Source: Flavobacteriaceae bacterium (GTDB lineage: Bacteria > Bacteroidota > Bacteroidia > Flavobacteriales > Flavobacteriaceae). From it: a DNA stretch of 5,628 bases. A program made the translations under genes and the position numbers. Shown one piece after another: positions 1 to 5,089 of the stretch; position 1 is the stretch's first letter; the number at the start of each line of letters is the position of its first letter. The notes beneath the pieces were generated by a model, which was given only the letters and a program-made list of their open reading frames with translations, was not told the origin of the DNA and searched no databases. Location: NCBI GenBank assembly GCA_030590765.1, contig JAUVCP010000170.1, positions 1-5,628 of the forward strand. The letters run 5' to 3'.

Positions 1-25
1 TTTTGGTTTCATCTGATAATTAGAA

Positions 26-127
26 TCAGGCAAGTAAACTTACAATCCTCTCAATTTCCCCCTTTGTAATACTATGCGATAATGGTAAACAAGTGATGTT
101 CTTAGCTAAAAATTGTTTGGAAGATAT
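26..127 (-). pseudogene. C-terminal fragment of a DegT/DnrJ/EryC1/StrS-family sugar aminotransferase, 5' part missing
   Basis: Read on the minus strand, this stretch encodes a C-terminal tail containing FLAKNITCLPLSHSITKGEI and ending ERIVSLLA, with a TGA stop at 28-26. The pattern 'LPL-x(2)-S/T-x-x-E-I-x-x-I/V' is the usual last segment of DegT/DnrJ/EryC1/StrS PLP-dependent aminotransferases, which make amino sugars for surface polysaccharides. Only about 33 of the expected 360-400 residues are present, so the PLP lysine and the whole large domain are absent. The frame stays open to 208, but beyond about 127 the plus strand instead encodes another aminotransferase, so the upstream part is probably just open by chance. 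Thirteen bases past the stop, an ATG on the minus strand (12-10, reading M-K-P-K) could start a following gene that runs off the left edge. The family call rests on a short tail, so confidence is moderate. Whether this is a broken gene or an assembly artefact cannot be told from the sequence. Confidence 0.55.
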
Positions 128-354
128 GTGATGTTTTAAATTGTGTTTACGATACAAACAGTGTTGGTTTGTTTGTTTGGGCAAAAGTTCCGAAAGGGAG
201 ATCAGCAACTGAATTAACAGATGATCTTTTATATAACAAAGATGTTTTTATCACACCAGGTATGATTTTTGGAAGTAATGGGGATGATTATATTCGATTT
301 TCACTTTGTGTAAAAGAAGATAAAATTAAAGAGGTATTAAAAAGAATTTCATGA
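106..354 (+). CDS. Class I/II PLP-dependent aminotransferase, C-terminal part only (5' end lost at the junction)
   Basis: The frame is open from 106 (TAG at 103-105) to TGA at 352-354. It gives about 82 residues, including YDTNSVGLFVWAKVPKG, ELTDDLLY, VFITPGMIFGS and DDYIRFSLCV. This is the C-terminal small domain of fold-type I class I/II aminotransferases (aspartate/LL-diaminopimelate aminotransferase-like). The Arg encoded at 295-297 in YIRFSL matches the family's conserved arginine that binds the substrate carboxylate. The full protein should be about 380-400 residues, so the N-terminal three quarters with the PLP lysine are missing. Recognisable homology reaches back to around 112-130; upstream of that the sequence belongs to a minus-strand gene. 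The in-frame TTG at 169 is not a credible start because conserved sequence lies before it. The stop overlaps the tyrA start by 4 nt (ATGA), so the two are translationally coupled. In Bacteroidota this gene sits between a prephenate dehydratase gene and tyrA; substrate specificity cannot be read from this part. Confidence 0.85.
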   Translation, partial: LKIVWKICDVLNCVYDTNSVGLFVWAKVPKGRSATELTDDLLYNKDVFITPGMIFGSNGDDYIRFSLCVKEDKIKEVLKRIS

Positions 355-1208
355 AGAAAATAGCAGTTATTGGATTAGGATTAATAGGTGGTTCTTTGGC
401 ACTAGAGTTGAAAAAAACTTCATGGGCAACTATTTATGGAATTGACAAAAATCCGGAGCATTTACAAAAAGCATTGGATCTGGGAATTATTTATAAAATT
501 GCCAGTATTGATATTGTTAAAGATATGGATGTGGTGATCATTGCTGTTCCGGTTAATGTTGCGCCAATAATAGCAAATCAGGTATTGGATCTGATCAATG
601 AAAACACTTTGGTATTTGATGTTGGATCTACCAAGGTTGGAATTTGTAAGGCTATAAAAGATCATCCAAAAAGAAAAAATTTCGTGGCATTACACCCAAT
701 TGCAGGTACTGAGTTTTCGGGGCCGGAAGCTGCCATTTATAATCTGTTTACGGATAAAGTAAATATCATTTGTGAGCAACATTTGAGTGGTGCAGCAATG
801 GTAGATCGTGCCAGTAAGCTATTTGAAAATTTGAAAATGAGAAATGTATTTATGGAATCGGCTAAACAGCACGATACACATATTGCATACGTTTCACATT
901 TATCACATATAAGTTCCTTTATGCTTGGAAAAACTGTTTTAGAGATTGAAAAGGATGAAAAAAGTATCTTCAATATGGCGGGTAGTGGTTTTGCATCTAC
1001 GGTAAGACTTGCAAAAAGTAACCCAGCAACTTGGACACCCATATTTTTACAAAACAAAGTATCTATATTAAAATCATTGAATGAGTATATAAAAAATTTA
1101 AACGAATTTAAACAAATAATTGAAAACGAATCAGTTGAAGATGTTTATGCCATGATGGAGAACACAAATCGCATAAAGGAGGTTTTAGCTGGAATTAAAA
1201 CAAATTAG
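351..1208 (+). CDS. tyrA: Prephenate dehydrogenase (TyrA), NAD-dependent
   Basis: A cytoplasmic enzyme that oxidatively decarboxylates prephenate to 4-hydroxyphenylpyruvate, the tyrosine branch of aromatic biosynthesis. The 285-residue protein opens with a Rossmann motif, GLGLIGGSLA (residues 8-17). Asp32 at the end of the second strand (YGIDKN) is the usual mark of NAD+ rather than NADP+ preference. Family motifs follow in order: VFDVGSTK (88-95), HPIAGTEFSGPEAA (115-128) with the catalytic-type His115, HD-x(6)-SHLSH (174-186), and GFASTVRLAKSNPATW (213-228), whose Arg219 fits the prephenate-binding arginine. It is a stand-alone dehydrogenase with no ACT domain and no fused chorismate mutase, which instead sits on the next protein. 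The ATG at 351 overlaps the preceding stop by 4 nt and lies six codons before the Rossmann glycines, so the start is secure. Its TAG is 4 nt before the next ATG. Arogenate use cannot be excluded from sequence alone. Confidence 0.95.
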   Translation: MKKIAVIGLGLIGGSLALELKKTSWATIYGIDKNPEHLQKALDLGIIYKIASIDIVKDMDVVIIAVPVNVAPIIANQVLDLINENTLVFDVGSTKVGICKAIKDHPKRKNFVALHPIAGTEFSGPEAAIYNLFTDKVNIICEQHLSGAAMVDRASKLFENLKMRNVFMESAKQHDTHIAYVSHLSHISSFMLGKTVLEIEKDEKSIFNMAGSGFASTVRLAKSNPATWTPIFLQNKVSILKSLNEYIKNLNEFKQIIENESVEDVYAMMENTNRIKEVLAGIKTN

Positions 1209-1212
1209 AAAG

Positions 1213-2292
1213 ATGGAAAACACAAATTTTAGGATATGGTTGGATAAAATGGAATTGAATCATCCGTTGGTTATTGCCGGTCCATGTAGTGCAGAAAGTG
1301 AAAAACAGGTATTAGAAGTGGCTCATGAATTAAAAAATACAGATGCCACAATTTTTAGAGCTGGTGTTTGGAAACCCAGAACCAGACCTGGAACTTTTGA
1401 AGGCAATGGTGCAAAAGCTTTACCATGGCTATTAAAAGTAAAAGAAGAAACAGGTATGTTAACTGCAGTAGAAATTGCAAATGCACAACATGCAAAGCTG
1501 GCATTAGAATTTGATGTAGATGTTTTATGGATTGGCGCTCGTACATCTGTAAATCCATTTGCTGTTCAGGAGATTGCAGATGCCATTCAGGGAACTGATA
1601 AAATTGTATTAGTGAAAAATCCAATTAATCCAGATCCTGCATTATGGATTGGTGCTATTGAACGTTTTTATAAAATGGGAGTAACTAATTTAGGGGCAAT
1701 TCACAGAGGTTTTTCATCTTTTAGAAAATCTAAATATAGAAATATTCCAAGTTGGCAAATTCCAATTGATCTGAAAACAAAATATCCATTGTTACCAATT
1801 ATCAATGATCCATCGCATATATGTGGTAATAGAGAAGGGATTTTTGAAGTTTCACAAACTGCTTTAGATCTCAAATTTGATGGTTTGATGATTGAAACTC
1901 ATTGTCATCCGGATGACGCTTGGAGTGATGCTAGTCAGCAAATAAAACCAGTACGTTTGGTAGAAATCATGGAAGAATTGAAAGTGAGAAAGCCACGTTT
2001 TGAAAGAGAAGAATCCGTTTCAAAATTGAATGCATTTCGTAAAGAGATCAATGAAAAAGATGATCAATTACTGGAAACTTTGGCAGAAAGAATGCAAATA
2101 GTTGCGAATATTGGAATGGCAAAAAAAGAAAGTAATGTAGCTGTTTTACAAAACACACGTTGGAACGAAATTTTACAAAAGGTGATTGAAAAAGGAGAAG
2201 AGCAGGGTTTGACCCAAGGATTTATTGAAAAGATATTTAAGGCAATTCATCAGGAATCAATTGTGCATCAAGAGAAAATTATCAATGGATAA
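1213..2292 (+). CDS. Bifunctional DAHP synthase (type I-beta) / chorismate mutase (AroQ class)
   Basis: This 359-residue fusion condenses phosphoenolpyruvate with erythrose 4-phosphate to DAHP and also isomerises chorismate to prephenate. Residues 1-260 are the type I-beta DAHP synthase barrel: GPCSAES (23-29, Cys25 a metal ligand), KPRTRPG (54-60), IGAR (107-110), KNP (135-137), HRGF (164-167), NDPSH (198-202) and IETHCHPDDAWSDA (227-240). Residues from about 268 to 359 are a helical AroQ chorismate mutase. Their residues align at the right spacing with the E. coli active site: Arg276, Arg293, Lys304, Arg316, Ser349 and Gln353 correspond to Arg11, Arg28, Lys39, Arg51, Ser84 and Gln88. The E. 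coli Asp48 and Glu52 positions appear as Gln313 and Trp317. In the related Prevotella enzyme the mutase domain makes the synthase sensitive to prephenate; the same control is inferred here. It is the last intact gene of the operon, 4 nt after tyrA. The ATG at 1213 gives the normal family length. Often labelled aroG, aroF or aroA(G). Confidence 0.95.
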   Translation: MENTNFRIWLDKMELNHPLVIAGPCSAESEKQVLEVAHELKNTDATIFRAGVWKPRTRPGTFEGNGAKALPWLLKVKEETGMLTAVEIANAQHAKLALEFDVDVLWIGARTSVNPFAVQEIADAIQGTDKIVLVKNPINPDPALWIGAIERFYKMGVTNLGAIHRGFSSFRKSKYRNIPSWQIPIDLKTKYPLLPIINDPSHICGNREGIFEVSQTALDLKFDGLMIETHCHPDDAWSDASQQIKPVRLVEIMEELKVRKPRFEREESVSKLNAFRKEINEKDDQLLETLAERMQIVANIGMAKKESNVAVLQNTRWNEILQKVIEKGEEQGLTQGFIEKIFKAIHQESIVHQEKIING

Positions 2293-2368
2293 CTCAATTA
2301 TTATCAAAGTGAAATAGAATTATTAACCTTGTTTTCCCCTTTTAGTAATTGATATATATTGATGATTT

Positions 2369-2552
2369 ATGACAGATAAATATGTTTTTACATAAAGTGG
2401 GGAACTTTATATGGTCATGAATATGTAAATAGGTTATATGCAATGGTGAAGAAACATTTAATGTATGATTTTAAAATGGATTGCTTTACGGATGATGCAA
2501 ATGGTATCGATATGTAAGAGCAGCACCCTGGGTTGCTGATTATTGGAAATAA
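2369..2552 (+). pseudogene. Relic of a glycosyltransferase-like gene: frameshifted start plus internal deletion, both ends kept
   Basis: No intact ORF exists here, but two pieces of one protein family can be read. From 2386 to 2514 the frame gives FYIKWGTLYGHEYVNRLYAM, then VKKHLMYDFKMDCFTDDANG, and hits TAA at 2515-2517. The pattern 'KWGT-x-YG-x-EYVN-x-LY-x-MV-x(2)-HL...CFTDD-x-x-GI' is the N-terminus of a bacterial glycosyltransferase-like family of roughly 250-300 residues. An ATG at 2369 reads MTDKYVF and joins this frame exactly if one T is restored in the run 2385-2389, so a single-base deletion is likely. From 2517 to 2552 another frame reads RAAPWVADYWK and then TAA, resembling that family's C-terminal end (APW-x-A-x-x-W). 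About 200 middle codons are therefore gone, joined near 2505-2517. The terminator begins 3 nt after this stop, as if it originally belonged to this gene. The N-terminal match is strong; the C-terminal match is short and less certain. Confidence 0.7.
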
Positions 2553-2554
2553 CC

Positions 2555-2590
2555 AAAAATAAAAGCCTCTGTACAGAGGCTTTTATTTTT
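2555..2590. terminator. Bidirectional intrinsic terminator, perfect 36-bp palindrome
   Basis: The two 18-base arms (2555-2572 and 2573-2590) are exactly complementary. The core is GCCTCT-GTAC-AGAGGC, flanked by A4TA5-type and T4AT5-type runs that supply the U-tract on either strand. On the plus strand the T-rich tail continues to 2592. It would end plus-strand transcripts from the aromatic operon and the relic gene, and minus-strand transcripts of the BON-LysM gene whose stop lies at 2610-2608. Confidence 0.92.
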
Positions 2591-2607
2591 TTAAACAATG
2601 TTGTGAT

Positions 2608-3045
2608 CTACAAATTCGGAATTCGTAATACCTGACCTGGATAGATCTTATTCACATCTTTTAATAGTGGTTGGTTGGCTTCAAAAATATCATTGTACTT
2701 CATGGCATCACCATAATACTTTTTAGCAATCAAACTTAATGATTCACCACTTTGAACAGTATGAAATTTAGCCTCTGGTGCTGGAACTGCTGTTGTCATG
2801 TTATCTTCAACATTAGCAATTCCTTCTGTATTTCCAATAGCTAATAATACTTTTTCTCGTGTAGCCTGATCAGAAGCTGTACCCCAAACTTTAGCAGTAT
2901 CACCATCAATTTCAACGTCAAGATCGGTAACGTCAAAACCATTTAATTGAATAACATTTACTAATTTTGCTGCATTTACTTTGTTTTCGGCAGCTGAATC
3001 AATTGAATTATCACCTGCTCCTTTTGAAAATGAAAATAGTCCCAT
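2608..3045 (-). CDS. kbp: BON-LysM domain protein, Kbp/YgaU (K+-binding protein) family
   Basis: A 145-residue protein with no signal peptide or membrane segment, so probably cytoplasmic. Residues about 22-84 form a BON domain (ending GNTEGIANVEDNM), 85-93 are a Pro/Ala linker, and 94-143 are a LysM domain (FHTVQSGESLSLIAKKYYGD to KIYPGQVLRIP). The order, length and both ends match E. coli Kbp (YgaU, 149 residues), including the MGLF start, the FEAN-x-P-x-L-K segment and KIYPGQVLRIP. E. coli Kbp is a soluble potassium sensor in which BON and LysM close around K+; a similar role is inferred here, not shown. Many annotations call it 'peptidoglycan-binding protein LysM', which is doubtful for a protein without an export signal. 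The ATG at 3045-3043 gives the expected MGLF start, behind an A/T-only leader without a Shine-Dalgarno motif. It is a single-gene unit between the terminator at 2555-2590 and a divergent promoter region shared with upp. Confidence 0.92.
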   Translation of the reverse strand: MGLFSFSKGAGDNSIDSAAENKVNAAKLVNVIQLNGFDVTDLDVEIDGDTAKVWGTASDQATREKVLLAIGNTEGIANVEDNMTTAVPAPEAKFHTVQSGESLSLIAKKYYGDAMKYNDIFEANQPLLKDVNKIYPGQVLRIPNL

Positions 3046-3085
3046 ATTTATTTAATTTTTTTATTGGTTAATGACTGTGAAATTA

Positions 3086-3093
3086 CAAAAATA
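3086..3093 (-). promoter_or_regulatory. Candidate -7 box for the BON-LysM gene
   Basis: The minus strand reads TATTTTTG here, an exact match to the Bacteroidota -7 consensus TAnnTTTG, about 40 nt upstream of the kbp ATG. No clear TTG is found 19-21 bases further upstream, so the -33 element is weak. In such AT-rich DNA one box can occur by chance. Confidence 0.4.
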
Positions 3094-3130
3094 ATCTTAG
3101 AAATTGAAATAATTAGGAGATTTAACTGTC

Positions 3131-3161
3131 CTGTATAACATACATAAAATTTATATCTTTG
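3131..3161 (+). promoter_or_regulatory. Probable upp promoter (Bacteroidota -33/-7 type)
   Basis: TATCTTTG at 3154-3161 matches the TAnnTTTG -7 consensus exactly. CTG at 3131-3133, one base off the TTG -33 motif, lies 20 bases upstream, the usual spacing. Transcription would begin near 3166-3170, giving a very short leader of about 7-11 nt before the ATG at 3177. This box overlaps the in-frame TTG at 3159, which argues against that codon being the translation start. Confidence 0.6.
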
Positions 3162-3176
3162 TTTAAAATTCAAAGG

Positions 3177-3827
3177 ATGAAAGTAATTCGTTTTGATTTA
3201 GAAAATTCTGTTTTAAATAATTTTATTGCAGAAATCAGGGATGTACATATTCAAAAAGATTCAATGCGTTTTAGAAGAAATATAGAGCGAATTGGTGAAA
3301 TTTTAAGTTATGAATTAAGTAAAACCATAGCATATGATCCTGTAAAAGTGATTACTCCACTTGGTGAAAAAATAATTAATAAAAGTCAGAATAATCTAGT
3401 TTTGTGTTCTGTTTTAAGAGCCGGATTACCCTTGCATAGAGGTATATTGAATTATTTTGACACCATTGAAAATGCATTTATTTCTGCCTATCGACATCAT
3501 ATAAATGAGGATCAATTTAAGATTCATGTTGAATATCTTGCAACACCTCACCTTGATGGTAAAATATTAATTTTAGCTGACCCTATGTTAGCAACCGGCA
3601 GCTCATTATCAGCAGTTTACGATTCTTTAAAAGAATTAGGAAATATTCTGCAAATACATGTTGTATCGGTAATAGCATCACAAGAAGGGATAGATTTTAT
3701 TGAAAAACATTTTCCAGAAAACACAACTCTTTGGGTTGCAACTATTGATCAATTTCTTAATGAAAAAGGATATATTGTTCCCGGACTAGGAGATGCGGGA
3801 GATTTGGCTTTTGGATCAAAATTATGA
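3177..3827 (+). CDS. upp: Uracil phosphoribosyltransferase (pyrimidine salvage)
   Basis: A cytoplasmic enzyme that makes UMP from uracil and PRPP. The 216-residue protein (E. coli Upp has 208) shows the family landmarks in order: FRRNIERIGEILSYE near the N-terminus, VLCSVLRAGLPLHRG (75-89), ISAYRHH (102-108), the PRPP-binding loop LADPMLATGSSLS (133-145), and the uracil-binding tail YIVPGLGDAGDLAFG (199-213). An in-frame TTG at 3159 would add six residues, but it lies inside the probable -7 promoter box. The ATG at 3177 (MKVIRF) gives the normal N-terminus and is preferred. The AAAGG directly before it is too close to act as a Shine-Dalgarno site. upp is transcribed alone, divergent from kbp and convergent with the next gene, whose stop is only 4 nt away. 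No attenuator or PyrR-type structure is visible in the short leader. Confidence 0.96.
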   Translation: MKVIRFDLENSVLNNFIAEIRDVHIQKDSMRFRRNIERIGEILSYELSKTIAYDPVKVITPLGEKIINKSQNNLVLCSVLRAGLPLHRGILNYFDTIENAFISAYRHHINEDQFKIHVEYLATPHLDGKILILADPMLATGSSLSAVYDSLKELGNILQIHVVSVIASQEGIDFIEKHFPENTTLWVATIDQFLNEKGYIVPGLGDAGDLAFGSKL

Positions 3828-3831
3828 TTTT

Positions 3832-4755
3832 CTACAAAAAATAGACTACGATTAATAATATAAAAAAGTTGAATAAAACCAATTCTTTAAGCCAGTATTT
3901 TTCAGTGATTTGTAGATAGTTTGCATATAGAATACTCAGAGGGAAAAATAAAAAAGAGAATTCAGAACCATTTTTTATCGGAGCAATCAAAACAATTATT
4001 AGAGATGTAATAATATGAGCTAACAAAACAAACCATGTTGATTTATAATCTATTTTTGCTAGTAAATTTTTTTGTGTAATTGCAGGGATAGCAAAAAGGC
4101 CAAAAAATATAAGAAAAGATATTGGAACTAATAGTTTGTAATCTAAATAGTTATAAAACCCAAAATTGTACAATAATTTCCAATAATCGTCAAAAAAAGA
4201 AAGATCACCAATTAGTAATAGATAAGTGTAAAAAAGGAAAATTGGGGTTATCCATCCTATAAATGGTATTAAAATATTTTTCCAGCTTAATTTATTAAAT
4301 ATAAATATAGCAAAGAACAAAAGAAACAAGTATAAAAAACTCCAGACATAAAACAAACTTGCCAATCCTATCCAAAAAGCAGAGTCAAAAATCTTTTCTT
4401 TTGGTTTAAGTACAGATCTCAAGCTGTAGATTCTTCTATATGTAAATAGTAAAATTAAATTTGAAACTAAAACATTTCCATCAGAGAAAGAGAAAGGAAA
4501 AATTCCAAATAGTAAGATGTAAAAAAGAAGAGCAAAAGAATTATCATCTGTCAGGATATTTTTTCTTATAATAAAATTAATGATGAAAATGCTTAGGATC
4601 AACAGAAATAAAAAAAAGATTTTTTTGAGGATATAATTGAAAGTAATATCATTGATTACGATTACCTGATTTCCAATTATATAAACAATTGTCATTAATA
4701 CAGACAAGAATATAAAATTAATTGGCTTTGTTTTATTAAAAAAATTGGCAATCAT
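3832..4755 (-). CDS. Polytopic inner-membrane protein, DUF6427-like
   Basis: A 307-residue, very hydrophobic, Phe/Ile/Leu-rich protein with roughly 8-9 predicted membrane segments (about 12-30, 43-64, 74-90, 95-107, 124-152, 160-182, 207-226, 240-260 and 291-306). I recognise it as resembling the Bacteroidota family DUF6427 by its length, the N-terminal 'NKTKPIN' segment (7-13), a cytoplasmic-looking 'YRRIYSLRS...KEKIFDSAFWIG' stretch (106-130), and 'FLFFPLSILYANYLQ' near the end (268-282). No catalytic motif is evident and its function is unknown; glycosyltransferase-like or flippase-like membrane proteins can look similar. The ATG at 4755-4753 is the first in the frame and is followed directly by the conserved N-terminus. 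The gene diverges from the DUF6341-like gene and converges on upp, with 4 nt between stops and no terminator there. Confidence 0.75.
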   Translation of the reverse strand: MIANFFNKTKPINFIFLSVLMTIVYIIGNQVIVINDITFNYILKKIFFLFLLILSIFIINFIIRKNILTDDNSFALLFYILLFGIFPFSFSDGNVLVSNLILLFTYRRIYSLRSVLKPKEKIFDSAFWIGLASLFYVWSFLYLFLLFFAIFIFNKLSWKNILIPFIGWITPIFLFYTYLLLIGDLSFFDDYWKLLYNFGFYNYLDYKLLVPISFLIFFGLFAIPAITQKNLLAKIDYKSTWFVLLAHIITSLIIVLIAPIKNGSEFSFLFFPLSILYANYLQITEKYWLKELVLFNFFILLIVVYFL

Positions 4756-4789
4756 AAAGTTATTTTTCTATTTTTGCCTCGTTGAAGAT

Positions 4790-4855
4790 TTTATAACTAC
4801 TAAATACAAGGTTTAGCGAATGTAAAAAACTTTATAACAGTAGCCTAAAGGTTTA
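4790..4855. repeat. Imperfect tandem repeat in a divergent promoter region (TTTATAAC-N9/10-AAGGTTTA, twice)
   Basis: TTTATAAC occurs at 4790-4797 and 4831-4838, and AAGGTTTA at 4808-4815 and 4848-4855. Each unit has the same order with a spacer of 10 or 9 bases, and the units are 40-41 bp apart, about four helical turns. The repeat sits between the start codons of the two divergent membrane-protein genes (4755 and 4878). It could be a pair of regulator sites or a duplicated promoter segment. No exact TAnnTTTG box was found on either strand of this 122-bp gap, so the true promoters are unplaced. Confidence 0.45.
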
Positions 4856-4877
4856 ACCAGATTTTAAATTAAAAGAT

Positions 4878-5075
4878 ATGATTTCAACTAATATTTTCAG
4901 AGCAATTGGAGATTTTTGTACTGATATTTTGTTCCTGCCATATGATGCTTTTCGATTTACGGAAGGTTGGTGGAACTCTAACCTTGTAAATGCCATTTTT
5001 GTTTCAATTATCATTCTTTTATTGATGTATTGGATCGGTCGTTTAGTTTCCTATAGAAATACCGTAAACGAATAA
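4878..5075 (+). CDS. Small single-pass membrane protein, DUF6341-like
   Basis: A 65-residue protein. Residues 1-34 carry the recognisable pattern 'ILFLPYDAFRF-TEGWWNSNLVNAIF' (17-41), and one membrane helix spans about 35-54, followed by a short basic tail (GRLVSYR). The 'D-ILF-P-D--R---WW--N--N-IF' spacing and size match the uncharacterised Bacteroidota family DUF6341 as I know it. The conserved part before the helix is amphipathic and aromatic-rich, suggesting it lies on the membrane surface or binds a partner. Function is unknown. It starts at ATG 4878 and ends 14 nt before trmB, so the two are probably one transcript. It is divergent from the DUF6427-like gene, and the two may be functionally linked. 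Short length limits certainty on the family, but the coding call is well supported by the pattern and operon position. Confidence 0.75.
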   Translation: MISTNIFRAIGDFCTDILFLPYDAFRFTEGWWNSNLVNAIFVSIIILLLMYWIGRLVSYRNTVNE

Positions 5076-5089
5076 AAAAATCAATCAAA

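Noticed and set aside
1..12. Possible start of another minus-strand gene (ATG at 12-10, M-K-P-K)
   Set aside because: Only four codons are visible; the spacing after the DegT stop is plausible but this is not enough to call a gene.
737..1057. 106-codon frame on the minus strand inside tyrA
   Set aside because: It is antisense to a strongly conserved enzyme, has no recognisable motif, and follows from the codon pattern of tyrA. The same holds for minus-strand frames at 462-665, 1355-1624 and 5182-5373.
2381..2517. The 45-codon frame as an intact small protein gene
   Set aside because: It has no ATG in its own frame before the conserved part, and its sequence matches only the N-terminus of a much longer family, so decay is the better reading.
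2521..2538. Small hairpin CAGCACC-CTG-GGTTGCTG before the palindrome, as an extra terminator or RNA element
   Set aside because: It has a bulge, no following T run, and falls in the C-terminal codons of the relic gene, which explain it better.
3159..3176. TTG start giving a 222-residue Upp
   Set aside because: It lies within the -7 promoter box, and the ATG at 3177 gives the normal family N-terminus.
4850..4858. Palindrome GGTTTAACC as a regulator site
   Set aside because: It occurs once, is only 9 bp, and overlaps the second copy of the direct repeat, which is the stronger pattern.
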